In this document: positions 50,310 to 60,706 of the stretch, one piece after another
Layout of the letters: each line of letters begins with the position of its first letter
How positions within the stretch are numbered: position 1 is the first letter of the stretch
From: Combretum micranthum
Lineage: Eukaryota > Streptophyta > Magnoliopsida > Myrtales > Combretaceae
DNA length: 64,000 nucleotides
Assembly: GCA_024138025.1 (NCBI GenBank)
Contig: JAMXBD010000638.1
Span: forward strand, 496,001-560,000
Reading direction: 5' to 3'
The notes under the pieces: generated by a model
What the model was told of the DNA's origin: nothing
The model's database searches: none
Seen by the model: the letters and a program-made list of their open reading frames with translations, nothing else
Program-made: the position numbers and the translations under genes

Positions 50310-51312
50310 TGAAATAAAAGCTGATCAGCCTATCTCACTCCACTTTGGTAGCTAGCAGTGCTTTGGCAGCATTTTACACTCGGAATTTCACAGAGAAAAT
50401 CCCAGATATTAAGGCACCATCACTCTAGTGAGTTTCTGGCAAGACGACAGTGAGCATGTACGCATGGCTGCAAGATCACTGTTCCTGTGCTGCTTCACGG
50501 GCTATTCCTGGTCCTGTCTGTAGTCAAAAAGCAACTACTCATCTGAAATATATCAATTCAATAGCTGGAGACCATGAAAATGAAATTGAAAGCTTAAATG
50601 AAGAGATTGGATTGGACAGAACATATAACAGTGAGCGGCCACAAGAAGAAGGCATCAAATATAGCCAAATTATGTATGTCAGTATTGGAGTTTAAAGCTT
50701 CAAGAGATGGTATCTTGTGGGTTCCGGGAGAGCATCCAATGTGGACTAGCAATGATCATAGGGCATGGCAGCAAGCCAACTTTAACTCTCTAACAAGACT
50801 GGAGGTTGCTTATTATTCCTTTTCACGTGTTGAACAAGAGTGGAATCTTGCACAAAGTAGTATGGAAGCTGCTTCCAATGGCTTATATTCTGCTACAAAT
50901 GAACTCTGCATTGTTTCTGTCAAAGCAAAGTCCGCTTCAGATGATCTGCAAAACACTGTACTGTCAATGAGGGACTCTGCATATGAAGCTAGTATTATCC
51001 TCTCTGCTTTTTGTCGTGTCATGAGGGGCCATACAGCTTTGACATTAGAATGCAGTTCCATGCTTGAAGAGGTTCTGGCAATTACGGAAAATCTTCATGA
51101 TGTACATAGCCTAGGAAAGGAAGCTGCCTCAGTGCACCACACTCTTATGGATGACCTTTCAAAGGCTAGTGCAATTCTTCTACCACTTGAGTCAGTTTTG
51201 TCAAAGGATGTTGCTGCAATGACTGAAGCCATCTCAAGGGAAAAAGAGAGTAAAATGGGAATATCGCCAATCCATGGGCAAGCCATATACCAGTCATACT
51301 TTTCAAGGGTCT
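50310..51312 (+). pseudogene. SMG1: Captured C-terminal fragment of an SMG1-like kinase gene
   Basis: On the plus strand the frame at 50450-50695 (AWLQDHCSCAASRAIPGPV, then HENEIESLNEEI) shifts near 50610 into the frame of 50598-51341. That reads KKKASNIAKLCMSVLEF, LEVAYYSFSRVEQEWNLAQS, SMEAASNGLYSATNELC, LSKASAILLPLESVLSKDVA and ISPIHGQAIYQSYFSRV. This matches the C-terminal helical region of plant SMG1, the PI3K-like kinase of nonsense-mediated decay that phosphorylates UPF1, downstream of the kinase domain. Neither the kinase nor the FATC domain is present. The match is from memory of plant SMG1 and is good over about 240 residues. One frame break and loss of both ends make it non-functional as a kinase. 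Confidence 0.8.
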
Positions 51313-51650
51313 TATGCACACCAGAAGCAGAACCTAGCTAAGCAAGTTGCTGTCTCCTATCCATTTGCTGTCTCCATGGTAGAACATTTATATCACTATT
51401 CCTCGAAAGTCTTGTGGGAACTGTTCAAGTTATGAGCATGTGGAATCCAATCCAGACCAGAACTGCTGTACACGTTATGACCAAAGTTGAGCTCCACTAT
51501 GAAATTTTATTAAGTTTAGCTAAAGAAATGTTGCTTGCAATAAAAGGAGAAAATGATGATCCTAGTATAGAGGAAAATCAACCTGTTAAGTGCAATTCTA
51601 CTGCTGGCAATTCATACTAAAACGACCTCACTAGTTATCTCTTTGGAGAT
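51313..51650 (+). pseudogene. Possible further captured coding fragment, unidentified
   Basis: A plus-strand frame from about 51414 to 51620 reads MSMWNPIQTRTAVHVMTKVE and LHYEILLSLAKEMLLAIKGE, coding-like in composition and ending in a stop. I do not recognise the family. It could also be an extension of the SMG1-like piece after a deletion. Confidence 0.3.
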
Positions 51651-52115
51651 GGGTACCTCAGGAAGAAGGGCACTATTACTTGGAAGCACTTAATTCAGCG
51701 TGATATCTTTTGACTACATCATAGCAAGGGAAACAAATTGAATACTAGAATAATTGAGAATAGATGGAAGAAAGAGCTACTGATATGATAGAAGCAGCGG
51801 ATCAATTTCCTTACACAAAATCTTGGTTCAAAGGACAACAAAGTCGGCTCTAACAAGACGCAATACGATTTCAGTCTAAACTAGTAGATGAAGTCAAACG
51901 ATACTGCAAGAATACAAGCTGAGAGAATCCAAGCGTTCAACAGAGACGCTCAAACTTTCACATCACAAACTTCATAAGAAAGACAATGTGGCAAGCAGCA
52001 GTGCGGCAAATTTCAGCGCATATGCGCTAAGCAAGACTTTTGTCATTTGAAAGGGCTTGGAATAATGCCCAAACCCCTTCGATGAAACCCGAAGGACTTT
52101 GGTCAGGGGGCAAAA
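51651..52115 (+). other. 3' untranslated region and polypurine tract of the retroelement
   Basis: No coding signal. A perfect 14-bp palindrome AGCGCATATGCGCT lies at 52015-52028. The segment ends with GGTCAGGGGGCAAAA (52101-52115), the purine-rich primer for plus-strand synthesis, abutting the 3' LTR. Confidence 0.65.
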
Positions 52116-52772
52116 TGTAGATGTACAAATCTGCTTACAAAGGCCTTGAGCCTAATTCTTTATTTGAATTTAACTCTTTGGGCTAATGTGACAGGGCTTA
52201 AAGAGTTATGCCCAATTTAATTGGGATGATCATGGGAGAATTGGCATGGAAGGCTTGGAGTAGGGCCCGTTGGAATTGGCCTACCCAATTCCAACCTTTC
52301 TCAAGTTGGCTCACACACATTGTAAATGAAGGCCTTGATGGGCCTGGGTCCGTAAAGGAGCCCATATTCATATCCATAATGAGAGGGACTCATCCTGGCC
52401 GTTGGTTGTCTGTCTCATCTGATGGACGACATTGATGGCCAGATTCTCTATAAATACTCTTGGTCCTTACCTCATTTGGACGAGGTGAAATCTTGGACAA
52501 ACACCGTTGTGCTGCCGGATTTCCATTTTTGTGAATCGATTACTTGACTCACTCAAGAACGCATACGATATTCATAGTACTTAGTGAGGTTGATGCTCAA
52601 TAGCTCCCTCGCCTGTCACACGTGTGTTAGAGCCTATTGAGATTGCCTACTCCTCCTCCCTACACGATACTCTCTTGATCATCCTATCACGTGTTGTTTC
52701 TCTAGGTCACGTGTAGCGCGATAGTCACGCGACACGTACGTGATCGTTGCACCTGGATTACATACCCACACA
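52116..52772 (+). repeat. 3' LTR of the gene-carrying element, 657 bp
   Basis: Same TG...CA ends as the 5' LTR, with TATAAATA at 52449-52456 and the U3 hairpin at 52269-52295. Hand alignment gives 19 substitutions and six short insertions (9 bases in all) against 40674-41321. Confidence 0.95.
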
Positions 52773-52777
52773 CATGT

Positions 52778-55414
52778 TATTATTATTGTTCTAATCTAAC
52801 TTCGATATTGTTCTTGTTCATGAATAAATATCGTTTTATTGTTATATTGTTTTATTATTGTTACATTGTTACATATTATTATTATTGTTCTAATCCAACT
52901 TCGATATTGTATTATCTATATTTATGTATCTATATATATTTCTTAGAGCATATAAGCTCACTAACATAATCGTTATTTATTTATTATACTTTGCAATTTA
53001 TTTATTTATTCCTTGCTTTAATATTAAGACTAGTTTTTCTAGTCTTAGATTTCTTTTTATCAAGTCAAAACGATTTTCTAATTTCTTTTGTTTTTCTTTT
53101 TTGCACTTGCCTATGACTAAGTCCGAAAGCCTTGAAATCAAGCTAAGATTTTTAATACTTGATTTTTATTTCTTGCTCATCCATATATTTTTCATTTTTT
53201 TATTATTATTTTTGTCGTGTTACTAGCTATATACTCATTATTCATACATTATCATATTGATGGTTATCTTAATATAAATAAAAAGTTCTTTCCTAAAATT
53301 AAAGAAAACAAGCTCAACTCACTTTAAAAGTGTATTTTTACCACTTAGGAAAAGTTTCATTACGATTTAGAATTTAATTGCAATCAAATACCTTTCAAAG
53401 GATTTTTGACTGAAAAAAAAATCACCATAGATTCTAGTGTTGTTAACATACAAGGCCTTTACAAAAAGTAACTAAGGAACTCTTTATTTTCTTTCCAAAC
53501 TGCCATTAAAGACCTTAAGGTTGATAATACTTTTCTATGAGACATTTTCTTAAAAACTTGATTATAAAATCCTTACTAACATTTTTAGTAAGTACAAAGA
53601 TGAACATAAGCTTTCCAAAATAAGTTAAAAATCAACTCACCAAGTAAAGTATATTTAGGAAATAAAATTTGAGAATAACTTAGAAAGACTAAGGTTTTTG
53701 AATAAAAAATGATCTTTTAGGAATTAAGAAAAATAAATTATATAACATATTTAATAACTTAAAAATCCTTAGTTTTATTTCCAACAACTTAACATATTTT
53801 GTCAAACTTCACATTTTCAACTACCAAGATGAGATTGTTTTATGAAAAATCATTGGTTAAGACAACATCATTAGAATCATGTGTATAATATGAGTTGCAT
53901 ATGTATTAAAAAGATTTTTCAACTATATATATATTTACATGATTTATATGGGATTTTTGGTTGATACAAAGTTAGAAAAATCATGTTTTAAAGGCTGGAA
54001 TTTTCGTATTGATTTTGTACCATATCTTTTAGGAACTGAAATGACCTTTTATGAATAAAATAACCTTAGAAATGGATAGATCTTTTTTAATAGGTAGAAA
54101 ACGATATATAATATGTAAAATTCCCAGTTAAAATGAGCAAGTTATAACCATTTTAAGTTGGAATTTCACTCTACACGATTTTTTGACGAACTTAGTGAAA
54201 TAGAATTACAAGTTTAAGTAGAACTTCCAAGAAATAATCATTTTTGATATTTTTCTTTTTTAGGTGACGTGGAGTCTAAGCTTCCTTACATTGAGGATTA
54301 TTTGATTAAGAGCTTCTGCTACCATGGCTAAGTGAGTTTAAATTCTTACCTTTTTGTACTTATGCTTTTACTTGTAGATTAGCGACACTAGAATTAGGAA
54401 AAGATAAAAACATGATAGCGAATGTGCCTTACTTATATGATTGAAATTATGTTAAGTATATCAAGGCAGGAATTGTTAACTAATCATTGTATAATTTAGT
54501 ATAGAAATGATTTATCTGCGAACTCTATGATCACTTTTAGAATATCTAATATTATGCCATGATTACTTAAATAAAATGATTCATGCATAAAATGTAGTGA
54601 GTTATATTGCATTCATTACTATACCCTTGGTGAGTCAAGGGCATCGTAATGAGGCCCGTACAACCTGAAATTCTACTCTATGGCAAATGATCGCTTGTAA
54701 TAAAATGGTGGGTAGACACTCGAAATAACTACAATTTAGCGCCTAGTAGTGGCTCGTATAAAAGCTACAAAAACTTCATTTGCAAATTATGGCCTTGTTG
54801 CCCAGAACACCTAACCTCAAATGAAAGGGTAAATCCATTCAACATATGATTTATGGAAAATCATATGTATTGTTTACTCACGTGTTTGATTGCATCTCAT
54901 ATGCTTGTTTAATTAACTTGTTTGCATATTGATTGTCCAAGTACTTTATTTGTAGAATTGATTCTCACTAAGCAAGCAAGCTTATCCCCTTATAGATATT
55001 TATTGCAGCAACCTTACCTATTGTTGACGCTCTGGGGATATTTTTCTCAGGTACTACCTTTTAGAATTAGGAGTTTGGATGAAGTCAAAGACTAGTAGTA
55101 GACTTAGACTTCTAAGTAAATCTCTAATGTATTTATTTTGAGTAGACTTTATCTTTTGATGGGGGAATGCCTCTTTTATATTTTGTAAGACCTTTATATT
55201 TCCATATTTAAGATGCTTATGTTGTGATTTCTATTCTTAACTGCTATTATGAATGTCTTCTTAAACAACTTGTTTCAAAGTTGATCCTTTATGACCTTGA
55301 AGGTACGTCTTACACCCGATATCGAAGCTTTTGGGATGACTAAGATTGTCATACTTAAGCTTTAATATTGAGTGTGACCGACTATTGCATTTAGGGTACC
55401 CTTTGGGTATGGCA
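52778..55414 (+). mobile_element. Long LTR of the 19117 family, right part after the insertion
   Basis: Resumes the LTR cut at 40673. It carries the complement of the 19117-copy blocks, including CTTGAAATCAAG-type sequence near 53130, GTGAGTTTAAATTC near 54328, and the end block TTTAGGGTACCCTTTGGGTATGGCA, equivalent to the complement of TGTCACGCCC...GGGTACCC. The terminal GTGACA is mutated to ATGGCA. The outer target duplication was not identified. Confidence 0.55.
52809..52908 (+). repeat. Second copy of the roughly 100-bp tandem repeat
   Basis: Repeats the 40604-40673 plus 52778-52808 unit (GTTCTTGTTCATGAATAAAT ... CCAACTTCGATATTG) with few differences. Confidence 0.65.
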
Positions 55415-57167
55415 TTCTATTTCCTATACTTTTCCACTGTTTTTGATTATATTATGTGAAATATTGAAATAATTTATTGAATTTTTTATTTATTTCAAGT
55501 TTCACAAATTTTATATTTCCTATCATCTTGCAAATATTCCATATTAAGAATTAATCAAAATACTAATGTTGTATTATACATTGTATCATATTTTTAAAAT
55601 TAAGGTATAATAAATACATAATCATAATATTAATACATTTGTCTAACATAAATTATGCTACTTTGTATCACAAATATGTTATTGCAATATACTTTACATA
55701 TAAAATTTTTGCATACATATAACATAATGTGTAACACATGTATTATATATTATATTATGTTTCACTCGTTAAAATAATCAATTACATAGAAATAATATTA
55801 TACATCGCATATTATGCTATAACATATATATTATAATATATATAATACATAATTAGTAGTAGTTGTTGTAACATATAAATTAATCTATAACATAATTATA
55901 TTATATACATTATACATTTTATCCTGTTGTCGATGGTAGAAATAGATAAAATAGTTAAAATTTAGAAGGAGAAAAAAAAATGAGAGGGAGAGCATGAAGG
56001 AAGAAGGAGCATGAAGGAAGGAGAAGATGACAATTTATATAGGTTATAAAAGAATGAAAAATTCTATAGTCCTGATGACTAGTTTGTCATATCATTAAAT
56101 GATTCACATCTATTTTAATCATGATCAAAACCGTTAAATCTTTTTACATTAATTTTTTGACAATCAATATATTTATATTTATAATATTAGTGTCGAAACT
56201 ATCCTATGGTGGGAGCATAGAATTTCTTAGGGAATTAATCTTATTTGTTGTATTTTAAAATTGAGGAAAGAGAATTTTAAAGGATCATCATTGATGAAGG
56301 ATGGATGACTTCAAATCCTCTTTTAGTTAATTTTTTCTTTTTTTTTTCATTAAAAGCAAAAATTAAGTGAACAGTTCCATAAAATTTGCGAAAGATAATA
56401 TAATTGAAACTTATCTAATTTTATAAATTTCGATTATGTAGATATTATATTGCTATAAATTTTATGAACAATTTGTCTTGAGTAATAAATTAAAATAAGG
56501 AAATCTAATGTATGAAAAATCTTTAAAACGGAGGTTATTTTCATAATTAACCAACACAGTTTAATATATACTAGTAGTAGTGCATCTCGTTACCTATGTA
56601 GATTATAAATGTAATTGTTAAACATATTAATATCTTTTTTACTAATCATTATTGTTTAGTCATATAAGATAAAAATGAGAAAAATTGATATTAATGGTAA
56701 ATTTTTTAAAAAGTTTGTCATATGAAGCAACATATGGCCACACATGCATTGTTATTTGGGTATATATTTTTGTAAACTTTATCGTTATTGATCCATTTTG
56801 TAAAATTATAAAGAAATACATATATAAAACACTAATAGTATTATTTATTTATTACAACACTGCTTAAATGATCAATAATTCCACATGCATTACATATTGA
56901 AAAGAAAAAAATTATACATAACACCAAACATATGTCTTAATGTAATTTACAAAAAAAAAAAAAAAATGAAAGGAAAAAAGAAAGTAGATGCATATTAAAC
57001 CGAAAGTATTTTTTTTGGAAAAAAAAAAGAATGAGATTAACTTCTATATGTAATTTCTTTGGTAGTTGTAATATACAAATAAATATTTTATATTGAAGGG
57101 CAAATATGTCATTTGATATAAAATAAGAAGGTTTTATGGTCAACCCTAATATTTAAATTAATTATTT
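55415..57167. other. AT-rich DNA, possibly internal to the CACTA element
   Basis: No gene seen. The stretch at about 56645-57075 recurs at 58862-59230. It may be part of the CACTA element whose terminus is at 38890 and whose transposase starts at 60372, but no direct link was seen. Confidence 0.3.
56645..57075 (+). repeat. Direct repeat, copy 1
   Basis: Shares a series of blocks with 58862-59230: TCATTATTGTTTAG, AATGGTAAATTTTT, CACACATG, TATTTATTTATTA and AGTAGATGCATATTA. Divergence is considerable. The copies are about 2.2 kb apart. Confidence 0.6.
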
Positions 57168-58835
57168 TGTTGGATATCAGTTACATAAGAGAAGATGAAG
57201 AGACGTCATTTAAGATGAAGAGATACTATTGAAGATGAAGTGACGTTGTTAAAGATGAATAGACGTTATTAAAGATAAACAATTATTCCTTGTATTCTAT
57301 ATAAACTAGGCCTCCTCTTCTCCAAAACTCCTAAACCTAGAAACCTCTCTAAAAAGATCTATTGTGAAATTTTCTTCAAGGAAGATAAATAAACAAGATC
57401 AAGGTGAGTTGATCTTCTGCTTTTCTGTGGAGATTTAAAGGAAATGTTCTTTGCCTAAAGTTCTTTTTATTTTGAAAATCAAGTTTTGTGAAGAAACTCT
57501 ATATTTTGTTGGAGATTTTGTAATCTGCAATCAAGAAGGATTAAGATCCAATGTTATAGGTATATTGAATCTTCTCTTTTCTTTTGATGATGTCAAAGAT
57601 CAAATTTTTTCCCTTTATCTTTTGTTAGAAGTTTTACTTGTGGGAGAAAATCTGGAGAAAACCCTAGATATGAGATTGGAGAATTGTGAAAATTTTATCA
57701 AAGGAGGAAGGTATGGATTTATATTCCTGTTAAGATTAGGGTTTTAGGTGAAGTTGGATTAGGTTTATGCTATGGAAGTTGTATATTGAAATATGTTATG
57801 TATATGTGATCAGGAATTCTGGTGAAATTAGGGTTTCTAATCTTTTTAAAAGGATTTGTTGGTAGAATTGAAGTTTTAAAAGCAAATCAGGTACGACCAT
57901 TCCTTGTTTATTGTATCTGCATGTTGGTTTAGATTTGTTCAATGAATCTAATTATATTGGACTTTTAATTATAATGATTGTTGTTTATACTTAGTTGATG
58001 TTAGTAAAGACCACGCAGAGTGTGATATTGGACTTTTAATTATAATGATTGTTGTTTGTACTTGGTTGCTGGCAACCTGATGATCCTTGTGTAGCATTAT
58101 CCTGAGTGGAGTTGCACCTGGAGATGATTCTAGTAGATTAGGAGTTGTGTTAGCTTAGTTATGGTACGCAACAATGTGTGGAGAGTACTCAACATCACTA
58201 TATATGTATAAAAGTATTTTATATAAGAGTTGTTTTCTTCGGGGACATGAGTTACTTCGGGTTTAGGATTATTTGCAATTGGTCCTAAACTGTGTTGTTT
58301 GCTTGACTAATAAAAGATAATAACCTATGTTTGCTGCATTAGTTTTAGGTTGTATGTGAAATTTGTATGTTACGTGTTCATGCATATTTATTTGTGGTAT
58401 GGCGTACTAGGTGTTTTTGCTTATTCCTTTAATTTTTAGGTACAGGTGAAGATCCGTTAGTGTTTGATCTATCAAGATATGACATTTATGTTGATGATGG
58501 CAGGACATTAGTAGATTTGATTATCTTGCTAATCCTTAAAGTAGCTATGGATTGAAGATGGTTAATGGAAAACCATATTAAGTTTTATATTTTTGGAAAC
58601 TATTAAAAATTTTTATTTATGATATTTTTAACTTTGAGACATGTTGGCTTTGGTTATGCCAACAAGTTTATAAGAAAGTCTTGTTATGAAATATTTATAA
58701 ACAGATTCCTTTTATATGGGAGTATTAGAGATACATGATTGAATATTTGTGGATTAGTGAATTTATTGCCTTAGCGTAACCTTCTCAAGATAGGACACGT
58801 AGCAGGTTATAATGCCATTAGGTTAGAGTGTTACA
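57168..58835 (+). mobile_element. LTR-like segment with 20-bp enhancer-like repeats
   Basis: Starts TGTTGGATATCAG and ends GAGTGTTACA, with a four-copy 20-bp repeat at 57193-57272 and a TATATAAA box at about 57299 followed by a leader-like CT-rich stretch. This layout fits an LTR of about 1.67 kb between the two copies of a direct repeat. No 5-bp target duplication was found, so the ends are tentative. A 98-codon open frame at 57451-57747 shows no known motif. Confidence 0.4.
57193..57280. repeat. Tandem repeat, four 20-bp units and a partial fifth
   Basis: Units start AGATGAAG or AGATGAAT and carry GACGT or a variant: 57193-57212, 57213-57232, 57233-57252, 57253-57272, then a partial AGATAAAC. 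The position just upstream of a TATA box suggests promoter repeats. Confidence 0.85.
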
Positions 58836-60371
58836 GTAGTTAGATAATTGAAATGAAATCATTATTGTTTAGACTTATAAGATAAATATAAGTGAAAAAT
58901 TGATTATAATGGTAAATTTTTGAGAAATCGAGTCATATAACATGTAGTTGTAATAGACCACACATGTGTATTTATTTAGTTTGTTTTATCGTTTTGTAAA
59001 ACAATAAATAAAACACATAAAATAATATTTATTTATTATAACATTACATAAATATCACGAAATTCACATTTCATAATGAAGTAAAAAACTACAGTAATGT
59101 AGGGGGAAAAAATTATAAAAAAAAAGGTGAGTAGATGCATATTAGAACAAAAAGTAGTTTTTCAGGAAATAAAAAAGAAATGGAATTAACTTATATATTT
59201 AATTTTTTTTCCGATTATACATGGTAGTTAGATAATTGAGAGGGAGTAGTTATCTATACTATACATTAAATTTCAAATATTAAGAAAATGTAGAGACGTG
59301 AGAAGATGAAAAAATGTAAGAGAAAGGCACATAAGTTTTATGAAAGAAACAAGTATTTATAAATGATTACAATTTTTGCATTATATAATTTGAATACCAT
59401 ATTATAATTGGAAGGTTTGACATCTTTTATAAGCAATACATTATTTATATATAAGTTAGAGAGCTAACATAGAATATATATATATATATATATTTATGCA
59501 ATTAAATAATAGTTAATTATACTATACTTATAATTATTATAAATATACGTTATTAAATTGTTAATTGTTATAGGTTTTTAGGTATGTATTTTATCTTTTT
59601 ATTTACAACATTAAAGTAAATGTTTAATGCTAAATCTTAAGACTAAGGTGATTTTGCAATGTGTTTCCACAAAAAAGATTATATACAAATTCTGAGATAT
59701 TTTGATTTACTCAGAATTTTAATCTAATGATAGTGTTTTTATAGAGAAATCACTGCTCTATCACTGTGGATAATTTGATTCACACCATTCAATTGTCATT
59801 ATACTATCGAGTTGAAGAAGATAAACATCTAAATATTTCATGATATGCATCTCTGTACTAAATCAAATTCAAATTCCATAATGTCGATCACCACAACAGA
59901 AAAAATATCCATGCATTGGATTGTGAATATATGAAAGATTACATCAAAGATAATTATAGATTTTAGATACACTTGAAAACACAATCAATGGATTTAGTAC
60001 AATAAAATAATTGCATAAAAAGCCTACAACTGAAAAATAAGAATGTACGTCTTAAGTGTAGGAGCTAATGTTTGGAAAATATTTTTATCAGACATTTATA
60101 AGATTAACATACTATTTATAGTTATGTGAAATCATTATGGTCTTCATGTAATCTTAACTTTAATTGATCATTATATATGAATATTTGAAAAGATATATAA
60201 ATAATAATTTTAATCTTGCTTCTTTATATAGTTGAAAACAAATTATTCAACAAACCCTTACAAAGAGAGGATAACAAAATCTATATACTTTCACTCTCAT
60301 TTTATTTTATTTTTTACCTATTTTCAACTAGAAATACTCATAGTGTTGATTGTGAAAATTCATTTTAAATT
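58836..60371. other. AT-rich DNA upstream of the transposase fragment
   Basis: Includes the second copy of the direct repeat (58862-59230) and a (TA)n tract near 59478-59492. No gene seen. Confidence 0.35.
58862..59230 (+). repeat. Direct repeat, copy 2
   Basis: See the copy at 56645-57075. The words AGTAGTTAGATAATTGA and GGTAGTTAGATAATTGA also occur at both ends of this copy (about 58835 and 59224), so a further short duplication brackets it. Confidence 0.6.
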
Positions 60372-60706
60372 TTGGATAAAAGTTGGATTTTTGAATCAAC
60401 ATCAAGTTCAACATACATCAAAGGATTTGGAAATTTTCTGGATTTTGCCTTTTTCTCTAATGTAGCCATAGGGAACAAAATCCTCTATCCTTATTCAAGA
60501 TGCAACAACAATAACTGGTTAAAGAGAAATGATGTTTTAGAACATCTGATCTTCAAAGGTTTTGATAGAACATATACAAATTGGATTTTTCATGGGGAGG
60601 ATTTATCATCATTGCAAAGTAATAGCAATGAAATTGATAGAGATGAAAGAGATGCTTTTGATGATATGCAAGGATTAATTCATGATACTTTTGTAGCAAA
60701 TGAACT
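60372..60706 (+). pseudogene. N-terminus of a CACTA (En/Spm, TNP2-type) transposase, interrupted
   Basis: The frame reads xDKSWIFESTSSSTYIKGFG, then FLDFAFFSNVAIGNKILYPY, SRCNNNNWLKRNDVLEHLIF and GFDRTYTNWIFHGE. This is the transposase-associated domain found at the N-terminus of plant CACTA TNP2 proteins (usual pattern MDKSWI...FLxFA...CPCxxCxN...HLxxxGFxxxYxxWxxHGE). The initiator ATG is now TTG at 60372, and two family cysteines of the CPC motif are Tyr. The frame then stays open until an LTR inserted at 60707. The catalytic domain lies beyond the window or is lost. Confidence 0.8.

Larger units (their letters stand above)
40674..52772 (+). mobile_element. 12.1-kb LTR retrotransposon carrying host gene fragments
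   Basis: A complete element with 5' LTR 40674-41321, 3' LTR 52116-52772, target duplication CATGT (40669-40673 and 52773-52777), a tRNA-Arg-type primer site at 41326-41343 and a purine-rich GGTCAGGGGGCAAAA just before the 3' LTR. The internal region has a broken gag-protease gene (41366-43947), then non-coding repeats, then at about 46640-51650 a mosaic of host gene fragments in both orientations (two PPR pieces, ABCB6/20-like, MED33, SMG1-like). No reverse transcriptase, RNase H or integrase was recognised, so it is non-autonomous. The gag and protease type and the primer site point to the Tat/Ogre group of Ty3 elements. By hand the LTRs differ at 19 substitutions and six short indels (about 3 percent). 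An alternative is that the gene fragments came in on a nested Helitron or MULE; no such ends were recognised. Confidence 0.9.

Noticed and set aside
46640..51650. Host gene fragments explained by a nested Helitron
   Set aside because: Helitrons do capture several gene fragments, but I found no clear TC start or hairpin plus CTRR end around the block. The palindrome at 52015-52028 is not followed by CTRR. The possibility is kept open in the findings.
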